Source: Delphinus delphis (Eukaryota; Chordata; Mammalia; Artiodactyla; Delphinidae). Taken from it: a DNA stretch of 64,000 nucleotides. The notes beneath the pieces are model-generated. The model ran no database searches, was not told where the DNA came from, and saw only the letters and a list, made by a program, of their open reading frames with translations. The stretch covers positions 8,981,501 through 9,045,500 of the forward strand of contig NC_082689.1 of assembly GCF_949987515.2 (NCBI RefSeq). Reading direction: 5' to 3'. Positions 38,245 to 51,339 of this stretch are shown here, one piece after another; positions within the stretch are counted from its first letter, which is position 1, and every line of letters starts with the position of its first letter. The position numbers and the translations under genes were made by a program.

Positions 38245-39380
38245 GGTATCAGACATTATTTACAGTTAAACAATGGTATCCTTTTCTGAAATTAGTTCTA
38301 GTAGAATCTAATTTAACAAACCTCACTATGATATCCAGTTTGACAGTGAGGCACCTTTCACACTAGCACTGCTTAGTTGTGGGAAAAATCAATCAAGAAA
38401 TCCACTATAGTAACATGAATCAGTGACCTTTCTCCAATAGCCACCTAATTAAGTTATTGGGGGTGGGGTGGTACAGAATGCATTCTTTATAAATGGTGAC
38501 TATACTAAAATACATGTTAAATAAGGATGATGCCAAATAAACATTTAAATGATGTATTTTTCAAAAATACAAATCTGTGATTTGAGAATATTTTTAATGT
38601 CATGTAGAAAGAAGAACTCAACGCACTTTGAACAGCCTAATCAGACATATTAATATATAAATTACCATCACCATGCTAGCCTGTGAGTTGTCTGGGAACA
38701 AGAGCCATAATATTCCCATTCAGTCTGCGTTACATTTAGCACTGTCGGCAGCCAAATTCCTATAAAATGTATCCAGTTGTGCTTTTGTTACAGATAAGGA
38801 AGATAAAACTTGAAGAGTTGACTCAATCAGAGGACTGCCCTCAGTTATTCTCCAGGATTCCAGCTTGTCACCACCCCTCTTAAAAGTGTGGTGTTCCAAA
38901 CCAGACCCTGTACTCCACATATGATCCAAGACTACCTATCCATAGATTTCATAAATGTAGTCTTAAACTCCATTAATAGTTTTGATACATTACATGGCAG
39001 CTCTCTATTGAGCAACATAATTGACCTGTATGTTCTGTAGTGAACCACATCCGCACCCATTGTTTACTACTGCCTTTTGGGACATAACCTGCTGGACTGA
39101 GCAATTATTCCTATTAAATTGCTTCTGATTTAGATTCAATATACATTTGACATTTAAAAATTTTTCTTGCATCTCTAGTTTGTTAACCAGAGTATTATTA
39201 GCTTTCCTTACCAGATTCCTGTCAAATACAAATCTGTTCAGCAAGTCACACAGGTCTTCCTTTATTCCCTGTTAAAGGCACAGTACAAATACTGGAACCT
39301 TCCAATTAAAGCCGGCCATCAGTTTGTACTGTGTGTACAGTCGTTGATTTTTTAATTTTTCTGACATCAGTCTTAGCAGT
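38245..39380. other. intronic DNA, possible very old CR1/L3-like LINE
   Basis: Between 38860 and 39250 phrases such as 'aaaagtgtggtgttccaaac' with 'accctgtactccacatatga' resemble an ancient CR1-clade LINE tail. Two minus frames (69 and 79 codons) overlap it without recognisable domains. Assignment is weak. Confidence 0.35.
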
Positions 39381-39381
39381 T

Positions 39382-39600
39382 TTATTTTTTTTTAACATCT
39401 TTAATGGAGTATAATTTCTTTACAATGGTGTGTTAGTTTCTGCTTTATAACAAAGTGAATCAGCTATACATATACATATGTCCCCATATCTCTTCCCTCT
39501 TGCATCTCCCTCCCACCCTCCCTATCCCACCCCTCTAGGTGGTCACAAAGCACCGAGCTGATCTCCCTGTGCTATGCGGCTGCTTCCCACTATTTTGTGT
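39382..39600 (-). repeat. artiodactyl/cetacean L1 3' end, antisense, truncated
   Basis: T run then 'aacatctttaatggagtata', 'ataacaaagtgaatcagcta', 'cccctctaggtggtcacaaa gcacc' and 'ctatgcggctgcttcccact', where it is truncated. Confidence 0.9.
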
Positions 39601-39604
39601 GTAC

Positions 39605-42545
39605 AGCCATTTAAACAACCACAAGGCCACCAGGTCACCTAACTCATTACCACTAGCAGTGATAGCTTCCAGATTTCTCTGATTTCAAGACACATATATT
39701 CATACATAAAAAATATGTATCACATACACACAGACACACACAAAGTACCACCAAACAGCACTTATCCTCACTATGCAAAATTACACTGACATTCTCCATT
39801 CTATTTTATTCTATCCTAGACCCCTGTTCCCTTCCCTCCCTTTTAAAATGCTAGTCATAGCCCACTAAATTGATCTCATAACCAACTGATAGGATGGGAC
39901 GGGCAGTTTGTAAAATAGATTTATAATCAACCTGAGTAGTTCATTTACTAACGATAGCTATCTTATTCACAATGCTTAATTTCTCAAATTATCACAAGGC
40001 AAAAAGATTTCATCACTTGGTTTAAGACTTGAAATCATAGTTACATATTACAAAGCATTATTTAGAAATACTTGTAATACATGACTAATTAACTGATTTC
40101 CATGAATATGTTAAAGGCCTTTTATCAGTATGGATCTGCCATCTTTAATTTTATCTACACCGATTCATTCACAGATATTCTAAGGAATTAAGTTACATTA
40201 CCATAGTTGTAGAATTAGTTTCAGAAACATGAACTTCAACTATTCCTTGACAAATTAGCACTGAATTTAATAATATGAAGGTTAATCAGTGTCCACATTT
40301 TTAAACGTGAAATCATTAATCTTCAAGGAAAAAATTATAAATCCATTTTTCTTCTGGTTCAATTTACTACTCACTTTGCCACAAGGTTGTGGAAGCATAG
40401 TCCATATGACCATGAGTAAACATCACAGCCTCACCCATGTTTGGTAAAGAAGAAAAAGCAAATAGCCAATCCTGCTCTTTTAAAAAGATGGTAATTCCTT
40501 AAAAAAATTGTGTAATTCAAAACTTGAACAGTAAACAAGTGAGAAAATTTGAAACAAAGTTCAAACAAGAAAAATAAAAGCCTTTTCGAAAATTATTTTT
40601 TTGTCAAAGAATTAAGATAGATTGAAAAAGTAAGAAAATACTGTGGTTCTAAAAAGTTACACCTGAGAGTGTTGAAATGATTTTTATTTTTTTCCTTTCA
40701 GTCATTCCAATTAAGAACTGTATTTTGAAAAAAAAAAATTCCTTTTTAAAATTTATAACCGTAAAACTTATTTCTAGAGGATCAGATGTAAACCTGAAAA
40801 ATCACTCTCCTTCAAGGTTCAGCATTGCTATTTCTGTTCTGGCTAAATGCCCACAAAAGCATAAACATGCCACAAAACCAGCCTGAGCTGAAGCACCATA
40901 GTTGGAGATTTGAAGGTTTGTTTTCTTTTAAAACTGCTCAAAGGCCACCGTATGGTGGTATTCAGTGTAAACAGACTTTTTCCAGCAGAAATATTTAGAG
41001 TCACAGAATACACAGTTGCATGGCCCTTTAGAGGATCATGTAGAACATTTTACCCAAAGATGATTTCTCTGAGAATTCTTCTAACCAGTCAACATTCCTT
41101 TCCACCCCTCCAAATCAACACACTAACTGGCATATGGAGGCTTGATCCTGAGTTGAGAGAAAAACTCTAGATGAAATAATGAGGCTAAAAACATTTTATA
41201 TCAGAGGAAGTAACTGAATTCATTTGTCACCTGATTGGCATGTTCGTATATAAAAACTCTTGCTTGTGTTTTTGGAGGGTAAAAGTTCTCAATCCTACAG
41301 CCAAAACTCAGCTTGTGGACCAAAAGATGTGGTCATGCCTCATGTGGTACACACAGGAATTCTTCCAGGACTCAGAATACAGCTAGGGAGACAAGGCACA
41401 CACAGCAAGAGTGAAATCTATGGAAGACTAATACATGCCACCAGACCCTGCATGACAAAACCCAAATAAGAGAGCCAAGTGGCAAGCTCAGAGGACAGAC
41501 AGGGCACTGTGTGTTGAAGGTCTCACACTTCATTCGACAGGGGAGATGATTCTTGAGCTGCATTTTGTAGACAAAATAAATTGGGATAAAAGTCAGAAAA
41601 TGTATTACAATTGATTAGAGAGCTTTATGCAACAATCTGAACTCTGATAAGGAAACAAAAATTATTTTGTAATTTCATCAAGCTCTGGTGGGTAATAAAG
41701 TGTTGAATGAAAAGGAAGGCAGAAGGCAGTGAGTTTACAGAACTCACTGTAAACTTAAGTGCTGTTTACAGAATAAACACATGGCTTCTTTTATTACTCA
41801 AAGAACATTCCCCACTTTATGGAGTGGTGCTTTTAGGTGAGTGTTGACATCACAATACAGTCACGATGGAAAACTTGCTTTTTATCTGAAAGCTGTATTG
41901 AAAATGCACAACAGAGACATCTTATATCCAAGGGAGTATAGACAGTTAAGTTTTAGGTAGAGGCCACAAAACATTCAGGAAAAGCTACAAAGGATACATT
42001 TTCTTCCATTAAAAACTTATTTCCTTCTACAAAAATTCTGAACATGGGATTCTGTTTTTCCTTTACTGTTTCAGCAGAAGAATGCTACCAACTCAAGTGA
42101 ATATGATTACTAGGCCTCAAAAATCCACCTTCTTAGTTTTTAACTTGATCTACCAAATATTTGGGTTATTGCTAACCATGTCACCAACCTATCAGAATCA
42201 CAGTGGTTTAAACAGGAAGTTAATGAGTTAAATGTTAAAATTAGGCTTTCTACAGGTATTCTGTGGGTAGGGGGCACACAGGGTGAGCTTGTTCCATAAA
42301 AGTGGGAGTCTGGTGATCCAGGCTTTCTTGAAGTTTTTCCAAACTAAAATGGTGTTAGCCTTGAATCTCACAGTGGCTTTTAAACCTTGCCCTAAGGTCT
42401 CCCTAAGGAGCAGGTGAGGGTCCACCTCATCTCTAGCCCAAACACCTCACTTCTATCAGTTTTTTATGTTGGGCTTCTGTGTCAGAAATTTAACAAATTA
42501 AAAAAAAATTACTACCTTATGACGTAAAACACTATCCATTAAACA
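39605..42545. other. intronic DNA, no assigned element
   Basis: Mostly unique-looking AT-rich sequence. A small perfect stem (agtttacag / ctgtaaact, 6-nt loop) lies near 41733-41757. No gene or confident repeat. Confidence 0.3.
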
Positions 42546-42550
42546 TGTTT

Positions 42551-42700
42551 GGGGGACTTCCCTGGTGGTCCACTCGTTAAGACTCCATGCTCCCAATGCA
42601 GGGGACACATGGGTTCGATCCCTAGTCAGGGAACTAAGATCTTGCATACCACGCGGTACAGCCAAATAAAATAAAATTTAAAAAACAAAAAACAAAACCA
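42551..42700 (+). repeat. short CHR-type SINE (older 'ggtccagtggttaagactc' form)
   Basis: 'gacttccctggtggtccact', 'gggttcgatccctagtcagg gaactaagatc' and a taaaataaaa tail. Flanks aaacatgtttg (42541-42551) and aaacatgtctg (42703-42713) look like a target-site duplication with one mismatch. Confidence 0.88.
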
Positions 42701-42714
42701 AAAAACATGTCTGC

Positions 42715-45195
42715 ATGTTGGACATAGAACTGTTTTCTGAGGAATTCAATGACCTGGCCTCCAAGTCAATTTATACATCTAGATTTGAAATCAAGTCCTG
42801 GTTAAACTCTTCAATTTTTCAAAGGCAGATGATTAGTGCTGCTGGCCCCCTCAGTTAATTGTTAGAGTAGTTACTAGAAAACTATAACCTTGGACCTCTT
42901 TGGTACTCAATTTTCATAAAAAGTTCAATGGCATGAACGATTATAGGGGGCCATTTCCATAGCTATAGAGCATCAGAAAAGTAGTGATTTAATTAAACTG
43001 TGCTCCAGTCTAACATTATTCCTATGTCTTGTACTAAGATGCCTTATACTTGAACTGGGTACCTTTACAGACACTTCAGAGAACAGAGAGAAGTGTACCA
43101 AGGACCCAGAGCCTTCATTAATAAAGGATCCACAGGGTCTCAATTCCTGGAAAAATTATGCTTCTCTTAAGTGGCTGGTTTACTTTTTATCTCATGAACA
43201 CAGCCTTGCAATTGATCGATTTCTTCTTTGTTTTGGCTTCTAAAACTCAAAGCCAAATGGGTGGTCCCCAACTAGCTAGTGTAAAAGACATGCATTTATT
43301 TGTGTACTAACCCTGCCCCAGGAATCATTTTGTCTTTCCTTATTTTTCCTTTGCTCCTTATCTAATTCTCTGGGGTGAGGGAGAGGATGAGACAGAAAGG
43401 GGAAAAGAGAAGGAAACATACCCCTATTTTTTTGCATTTCCCTAAAATGGAAGGCAAGAAACATGAAAAAAAAAATAACTAGCTAATCTTAACATAAGGG
43501 TGTGGTTTTAACCTTACCACCATGATAAACTTGTTAAATACTGCAAGATCTAGTGCGTCAATTTTCTCGCTCAGGTGGAAACAGGTAACACTGCTAAGGG
43601 GACATCCCGTCTGGGAAGAGATTACTAAATTAAGTCAAACACGGAAAGTGTATTGAGGCAATCAACGTGTATGGTGTGCAGCAAAATAAAGTACTTCCAT
43701 CACTGTTCTTCAGAGTCAAATAATTTCTATGAGTAACAATGGCCCCGGCCTCTTTTCTAACATAGAGAGATGGCTGTCACAGCTCCTCCATCACTCAAAG
43801 AGCTCTGACTCCAGCATGCAACTCCTATTCAGTCCCTGTCATTTGGTAAGTAAGGATAAATAAAAAATACTTCCAAGTTTATTCAACATATTTTTCAAGC
43901 CCCTATTACCTATGAGGCTTTACAGATACAAGGTCTGAATGGCTGTGTTTACAGAAAATATTTTTAGCCAGTTATACAAAATGTATTCTATTCAACTAGT
44001 GTAAAAAATACCATTCATAAATTAAAATAATGGCTGAATTATACTTCCAAACCTCTATTCTATTCCAATGTCTTCTAGGAAATTAGGAAAAACAACAAGA
44101 ATACAACTAGGGGTCAGGGCATTTGGGGCGGGGGGGGGGGGGGGCGGGTGGGCGGTGCAGAGGCAAAGGGCACTTCACTGTAGCTGAAACAAACTGAGAA
44201 TGATGTGATAAATCAAAATGCTACTCAATCAACAAACACTGCTGGTTTAGACTAAAAGCAGAACACCCAGCCCCTCCTTCTGTATTTCCAGGATTGTTGA
44301 TACAAATGCAGTAGCTTTTTAGTCAGAGGTGGATTTCCTTTAGGATACTATGGTCCAATTCTTTACAGACTCCTCTGGGCCTTGAGGATATCTATGGCCA
44401 GAGGAGCTAAGATGGAGCCTGTTTTTAAGGCTAAAAAGAAAGATAAAGGACAAAAGAATAGCAAGAAATATGTGGCCTCAGGGCAGACAAATAACCAAGA
44501 AGTCCTTTAGAACTTGCATCTTGGACACCTAAACAAATCAGATAGGAGGCTAAGAATGCCAACAATCCTCACAGCTGGGAACATCATAAGGTCACTCTAT
44601 AGGGTCATAAGGTCCCCAGCACCATCTCCTTCTGGCAACTGCCCCTCCCACCCCACACCATTAACACAGCTCCAATAGGAGGTGCTATAGTCCTGTAAGA
44701 ACCATACCCCTGCTGTCCCCAGCAAAGTAACCTAGAGGGGAAGGTAGACCCCAGACTAAAGTGTCTATTGAGGGGCTGAAGCTCCATGAAAGAAATGTAG
44801 GTGACCAGGCTTTCTATCAGGTGGAGAAAGCTGGTCTGCAGAGAGAGGATGCTGGGGGGAGGGGGGCCACGACAGTGAGTAAACAGAGAAACGCAGTGGC
44901 AGATGGACACTCACAATAGAGTTTGTGTCCCTGGTGAGAACTCTTGGTGAGACCCCAGTGCATTTCTGCCTTGAGTGTTTGACTCCTCCCTGAGATAAAC
45001 TTTCACTAAATCTCTGCCTTGTTGGAAGAAAGGGAGTTCCAAGTAACACAGGGGCTACTTCCTAGGCATCACTGCTCCAGCCCTGTGCCTCAGAAAGGCA
45101 ACTCTAATAAGGGTAGGGCTTAGACATTGCTCTCTCAACCTTTTAGAGGCCAAAACTGGAGCAGTGAAGACTAAGAGTGGCACCATCTTTTACTC
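42715..45195. other. intronic DNA, mostly unassigned
   Basis: Holds the G-rich tract at 44125-44155. 44590-45050 has moderately GC-rich sequence with overlapping minus-strand frames of 94-101 codons that carry no recognisable domain; an old LTR-type repeat is possible but not shown. Confidence 0.3.
44125..44155 (+). other. G-rich tract, potential G-quadruplex
   Basis: GGGGC followed by a 15-base G run, then CGGGTGGGCGG. Enough G runs with short loops to form an intramolecular quadruplex on the plus strand, which is the non-coding strand of CAB39. Formation is inferred. Confidence 0.6.
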
Positions 45196-45205
45196 TACCG
45201 TGTAA

Positions 45206-45273
45206 AATGACACATTTCAGATCTCCAGCCCCACATACCTACTTTTGGGGCTGGAGATCTGAAATGTGTCATT
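45206..45273. repeat. perfect 28-bp inverted repeat with 12-nt spacer
   Basis: Left arm 45206-45233 (starts aatgacacatttcagatctc) is the exact reverse complement of the right arm 45246-45273; spacer 45234-45245 is catacctacttt. Directly after, aatgacac recurs at 45275-45282, making gtgtcatt-a-aatgacac a second small palindrome. No mismatch in the stem. Not a known repeat family to me. Confidence 0.95.
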
Positions 45274-45564
45274 AAATGACACAGGAAGTAACATAAAAAA
45301 ATGAAAATGTGTAAATAGATATGTCCATTTATTGTCACAAACTGAGAATAAAGCTCAATATTATATAAGCAAATGCAAATTAAATGCAATTTTTTCCCAT
45401 GGACATCCTAAAGTGAACTCTCAAGATGATTTTGTGAAACCCTTTATCTTTCCCTTGAAAACAGTTGCTCTGAAATGTGGAAGAAATATGGAAACGTTTA
45501 AGAATTAAAGATTACATAAATATATAAGTGTAGTAAATACAGGTATATCATCTCTTTAAACAGT

Positions 45565-46858
45565 CCTTTTAAGAAACCATAAACAAAACGAAAAGACAAC
45601 CTACAGACTGGGAGAAAATATTTGCTAACAATGCAACCGACAAGGGCTTAATTTTCAAAATACACAAACAGCTCATACAACTCAGCAACAACAACAAAAA
45701 AACCCAATTAAAAAGTGGGGGCTTCCCTGGTGGCACAGCGGTTGAGAGTCCGCCTGCCAATGCAGGGGACACGGGTTCGTGCCCCGGTCCGGGAAGATCC
45801 CACATGCCGCAGAGCGGCTGGGCCCGTGAGCCATGGCCGCTGAGCCTGTGCGTCCAGAGCCTGTGCTCCGCAACAGGAGAGGCCACAACAGTGAGAGACC
45901 CGCGTACCACAAAAAAAAAAAAAAAAAGGGCAGAAGATCTAGATAGACACTTCTCCAAAGAAGACATACAGATAGCCAATAGGCACATGAAAAGATGCTC
46001 AAAATCACTAAGTATTAGAGAAATGCAAATTAAAATTAAAATGAGGTACCACCTTACACGGGTCAGAATGGCCATCATCAAAAAAGTCTACAAATAACAA
46101 ATGCTGGAAAGGGTGTAGAGAAAAGGGAACCCTCCTACACTGTCGGTGGGAATGTAAATTGGCTCAGCCATTATGGAAAACAGTATGGAGGTTCCTTAAA
46201 AAAAACTAAAAACAGAGTTGCCATATGATCCAGCAATCCCACTCCTTGGCATATATCCAGAGGAAACGCTAATTTGAAAAGATACATGCACGCAAATGTT
46301 CACAGCAGCACTATTTACAATAGCCAAGACATGGAAGCAACCTAAATGTCCACTGACAGATGAATGGATAAAGAAGATGTGGTGTATACACACAATGGAA
46401 TACTACTCAGCCATAAAAAAGAATGAAATAATGCTATTTGCAGCAACTTGGATGGACCCAGAGATACTAGTGAAGTAAGTCAGAAAGAGAAAGACAAATA
46501 CCATGAGATCACTTACATGTGGAATCTAAAATATGACACAAATTAACTTATTTACAAAACAGAAACAGACTCACAGACATAGAAAACAAACTTACGGTTA
46601 CCAAAGGGAAAAGGTGTGTGGGGGGGTACATTAGGAGTTTGGGATTAACAGACACACACTACTACATATAAAACAGATAATCAACAAGGACCTGCTGTAT
46701 AGCACAGGGAACTCTACTCAACATTCTGTAATAACCTGCATGGGAAAAGAACCTGAAAAAAGACGGATATATGTATAACTGAATCACTTTGCTGTACACC
46801 AGAAACTAACACAACATTGTAAATCAACTATACCTCAAAAACAAATTTTCTTCTAAAA
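45565..46858 (+). repeat. L1 ORF2 3' part and 3'UTR, sense, split by a SINE
   Basis: 'aaaagacaacctacagactg ggag', 'gcaaattaaaattaaaatga ggtaccacc', 'cactattta caatagccaag'-type block, 'ggatggacccagagatacta' and the 3' end 'aacacaacattgtaaatcaa'. Reading frames are broken. 5'-truncated within ORF2. Confidence 0.92.
45718..45927 (+). repeat. young CHR-2-type SINE inside L1
   Basis: Full short form with 17-bp A tail. L1 text stops at 'ccaattaaaaagtggg' and resumes at 'gggcagaagatctagataga', so the insertion is clean. The 170- and 108-residue minus frames across this site are L1/SINE artefacts. Confidence 0.92.
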
Positions 46859-46861
46859 AAA

Positions 46862-47815
46862 GTCTTTTTCAGAGTTATATGGCATCCAACAACAACCATT
46901 TAAAAACTAGAACTCCACAACTTCTCTTTCTTCAGTAGTTCCTGAGAAGCTACACATATGAGTGGAGGAAGAGTGAAAGAGGGAATTGGGGCAAAAACAA
47001 GGTGTTTACACTTAGAATCTCTCCATTCAGATGTCTGACTTGAGGTAAAGCAGAACATTTTAGAGTTAGAACATCGGAGTTCTCATTCATAGAGAAAAGT
47101 CTTTTGGTTCAAAAGAAGAACCAGATAGCTGCCATGGCTCCAGAATAAATGTCTCAAAAATCAAGCTGCTTTAGGAGGAGACACCTGAGGATCTGAGAGA
47201 CAACCCTGCTCCTTAAGCATCAAAAATAATAAATAAGTAAATAAGGCAGGGAAGGGGTCCAAGAACAGCTAGTTTTGCAATTGCTAAATGTTAGATGACA
47301 TAATTTATCATCCAAACCAGGACAATTCAGGGAATAAAGGGTGACACAATGAATAATTATGTGAGGACAACAGGCATAAACCTGGACTTTTCCTGGCAAG
47401 CCAAGACATTTGGTTACCCCTACTAAACTATGGCCATCTTGCCTCCCCTATGACCAGCCAACTTTTCTATTTCATTTACTCTGATTTAGCAAAGGCAAAG
47501 CACCCTCCACCTACAGCAAGGCCTAGCAGGGTCACCTGCATATAAATACTTGTCAGTGATGACGAAAATAAGTCTTTCTTAGCAATATCTGGTATTTCAA
47601 ATCAGCAAACATCTACAATTCACCAGGAAGAATATGCCCATGTCATGGAATAACTTAACTCTTGAATCTCCCACCAACTACTCTGCTCCAGGCCAGGTAG
47701 TCAACAATTTGCCAGTTCCCCTATGTCTTAAATATTATCCTGACTCATCCTATCCTGCTCTCATTGTTGAAGGGATCAGAACAAGCTGATCCAATTGATC
47801 TAATTTGCCCCAAAG
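46862..47815. other. intronic DNA, no assigned element
   Basis: No gene, RNA or confident repeat recognised. Confidence 0.3.
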
Positions 47816-47819
47816 GTTA

Positions 47820-48036
47820 ATTGTACTCTGTATTTACAACATTTACATAGCATTTACATTGTATTAGGTATTGTAAGTAATCTAGAGATGATTTAAAATA
47901 TACTGGCGGATGTACAAAGGTTATAGACAAATACTATGCCATTTTATACATAAGGGCATATTCTGGTATCCATGGGGGTCCTTGGAACCAACTCCGCTCA
48001 ACCCCCGCCTGTGGATACAGAGGGCCAGGCTGTACA
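47820..48036 (-). repeat. MER2/Tigger-type DNA transposon fragment
   Basis: 'tttacatagcatttacattg tattaggtatt', 'tctagagatgatttaaaata' and the terminal part 'ggtatccatgggggtccttg' to 'gtggatacagagggccaggc tgta' match this TcMar-Tigger family. Strand label is by convention only. Confidence 0.75.
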
Positions 48037-48254
48037 TAAAATTGCCTTATCTCACGTCTCAACCCACCCCTAGTAGCATAAGCATTATCAGTTTTTAAAA
48101 TCTCTATTTAATAGCCTCTGCCCCATTGTTTATTTGAATTTCTTTTATTTAGCCACTATCTGAATTGACTACTCATTTATCCAGTGCTTTTAGTCTTACA
48201 ACCTGTTTGAAAAACAACATCTTTTAAGAGCTGAGAACATAAGATCTTATCACA

Positions 48255-48450
48255 CCCAAGTTGGAATCCAAGACCCGCCATTTAGTACAAGTGTGCACAA
48301 AAGCTCTTGGGCAAAACATTTACTTTCTGAGTCTCGATTATTTACAAAATGATAGGATGACTATTAAATTTTTAACATGAATAAAATGCCCAGGGTAGTA
48401 CTGAAAACACGGGGAGAGCTTACTAATAAATGGCAGTTATCAGTCTGTAT
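48255..48450 (+). repeat. MIR fragment
   Basis: 'gcaaaacatttactttctga gtctc' with 'atgataggatgactattaaa' follow MIR order in diverged form. Confidence 0.55.
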
Positions 48451-49009
48451 GAGCTTTTACTATTACTGAAGTAAATATTAACCTTTTGTCTATCATTATG
48501 CAAAGTTTTTTCGCATATTTACCTTAGTGTCTTTTCCCTTTCAATCACTTGACAGCAATGGAAATAAGCCTGCTTCTCATCCAAAGGTCTGATAAATATT
48601 CAGATAAATGTTCTAATTTATGTTTTTATTTGTTTTCTCATTCTCCCATCAGATTTATTTTCATAAAGGGGTAGCTTAATTATCAAACTCGATTTTCCCA
48701 AAGAACAAATAACCAATTATCTAAAAATCTTTTGCTAAACACTCCTTCCTCCTTCCCCACTGATGTACGATTTCACTTATGTATTAGGTGCATATATACC
48801 TCTCACTGAACTCCCTAAGTTGACTTTTTAAAAATCTGACTGTATTCTCTGGCCAAGAATACACTAATTTAACTTGGGAAATTTTCTTGCTTCATAACAT
48901 TCAGTACTCACATTCAGGAACATGTTAACTCTCCATTCTTAAGTCTTTTTTCACTCAGTTAAGTTTATACTAGTTTTCTTCAGAGATCCTAAACATTTCA
49001 TATCAATCC

Positions 49010-50010
49010 CCCCAACTTAGGAATTTTATTTTTTGTTGCTATGATGAGATTTTTCTCCCAGTATTTTTATAACTGGGTATTGCTAACAAGAAAAATGCTA
49101 CCAACATTTAAATATCTTTATGTGGTATACACCTATCTTATTAAACTCTCACTTTTAGTTTTTCAGTTGATTCTGTTGGTTTTCCTAGGTTTAAGATTGC
49201 AACATCTGCAAATATTGCTATTTTCCACCATTTTTTTCAAGCAGTTATACCTTTTATTTGATGCATTCTTGCATTGGCCAGGATAATATCAAACACCAAA
49301 GGTGTATGGCACGCTTGTTTCATTTTCTGATTTCAAGGGGAATTCCACCAATGTTTTCCCATTTAGTAGGTTGTTTGCTGTTGGTTTAAAACAGATATTC
49401 TTTTAAAGAGTTCATAATCAGGAAGAACTGTTGAATTAGCATTGTTATCTTGGCACATACTGGTATGATACCGCATGTTCAATGTATGCTGATACCAGAC
49501 CTCAAGGGTTCAAAAACTAGGCTCTGTGACTTACTGGCAATTTATCCTTGGACATATAATTTAACTTCTTGGCCTAAATTTCTTCACGCATAAAATGAGG
49601 GTAATAATAACAACCTCTTTCTTAGGGCTGTTTTGAGGACTGTTAACTGAGATAATATATTAGAGCAATGCCTGGCACACAGTAAATACCAAGCGTTATT
49701 TGTCTTCTTTAATTAAGAGAATTTCCTATTTAATTAAATTTGCTGGTGTTTTACTGAGAATTTTCATGGCTATTTCCACAAGTGAAATCGAAACATAGTT
49801 TTCTTCTTTTGTAATGTCTCAGCAGGTTGTCTCTCTTATATTTTATTGTGTTTTTAAGAGTTCATGCTGGTTTTTAAACATGAATTTTATACCTCCTGGT
49901 ATTTTTGTAGAATCTAGAATAAATGAGATCGTTTATTGATAAGTTTTTCAAGATTTTTAAAAGAACTTATCCTGTCTATATTATAGAGGTCTGAAGATTC
50001 CCTCCTTTTT
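49010..50010 (-). repeat. old antisense L1/HAL1-like fragment, split by MIR
   Basis: 'ggtatgatac'-side and flanking text such as 'aagattgcaacatctgcaaa', 'tttgatgcattcttgcattg' and, after the MIR, 'gctggtgttttactgagaat tttc' and 'gaatctagaataaatgagat' are reverse-complement old L1 ORF2. Diverged; boundaries approximate. Confidence 0.6.
49485..49700 (+). repeat. MIR SINE
   Basis: 'gaggtttcaaatcc'-like 'caagggttcaaaaactaggc', 'tctgtgacttactggcaat', 'taaaatgagggtaataataa', 'gcaatgcctggcacacagta aat'. Sits inside the antisense L1 at 49010-50010. Confidence 0.85.
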
Positions 50011-50014
50011 TTGG

Positions 50015-51335
50015 TTGGGAGGCCACGGCCTTTAATATACATGTAATATATTCCATGATTAACAATCTATTGAAGTGCAGCAGCTCTTAAGACAATTCCT
50101 AAAAGCAACCAGTTCCACCTTTATCGTTAGCTCTTTCAAAGTTGCACATGACATACAAATTTAGAGCCACTGTCTTTCTCTCTGGTCACTTCCTTCCGGA
50201 TGCACTGCTATGCCTTGTTCCTCTTCCCTATTCCTTCCTCTTCTTAACAACAACAAAAGCATCTGCAAAAGATAGCTGTGCCCTTTCCAAACACCTATGA
50301 TAGCCTAGGCTAAGGGCACTCATCCCTCACTACATTTAATTTTAAAAGTGGGGGAGCTTTCATAAGATAAAAGAGAAAAAAGCTAACCCCCCCCCATAAG
50401 GTTTTAGCTTTTGTGAGGATGGAGTGCACTCCCCTACTGTCCAGTCCTCTTCCATCAACTTACTTCCAGTCACTCACTAGGTAGTCTTCAGGAACAAGAG
50501 CAAGACTAGCTCTTGGGTAAACAAATGGGTTATGACCAATCTTAAAGAACAGGGGTGAATAATTCTAACAATATAAAACTAGGAAGTATTTACTTTGCTG
50601 TGTGCACATACAGGAAGATGGTACCAGTTCTAGTTCCTCCTTGCCTACTTGAGAAGGCAAGGCACAGGGATGCGGGCCACTGTATCTGCAACTGATTTGC
50701 CAGATGCAGCCTAGGAAAAGTGTATTATTATAAAGCTATACAATAAACATAATACAATAAACATAAGTATAATAAGCTAAACATAAGCTAATACAATAAA
50801 CATAAGTAAAGTGATCTTGTAAAGACATCAAAATGACTTCTAAGTCCTAAAAAATATTCCAACTTAAATTATACGATTTAACATTTTTCAGACAATCTCA
50901 AATATGAATGAAACTATGAATCCTTACAGATCCATATCTTGGCTACATCCTAATCCAACACACTTAATAGAATCCTATTAGGAAAAGAAATAGTTAATAA
51001 ATGGACAGTAGCTTCTAGAAGTTAACACTCTGCTAAGGACTCACCCCTTTCTGGAATCTGTCCAGCAATCATCAAGTTCACTGTCTATGATTTGTGGATT
51101 CCACCTTTTCCTCTTTTGGAAGAACAGTACATTAGCTTCTCTCCTCTTCCTGCACAGCTCTCTCTCTTCACAGCTCCTCAAAGACCCCTGACAGCTACTC
51201 AGTAATGTGCAAGTTGTCTCAGTGTCCTAGGATATCACACATCCTGACCAAAAAAACTTGATCTCATCTGTTTCTGTAACAGAAATTTCCTATGTTCCAG
51301 GATGATTCTACATTTCAATACCTTGTGGTGAAGGC
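50015..51335. other. intronic DNA, no assigned element
   Basis: 50738-50812 is a run of imperfect acaataaacataa units (low complexity). Otherwise nothing recognised. Confidence 0.35.
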
Positions 51336-51339
51336 AACA

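Noticed and set aside
44590..45060. Possible LTR or gene from overlapping minus frames
   Set aside because: No primer-binding site, terminal repeat, polyadenylation layout or domain could be shown, so left unassigned.
45569..46081. 170-codon minus-strand frame
   Set aside because: Runs across an L1 and an inserted CHR-2 SINE; the poly-A tail gives the Phe run. Not a gene.
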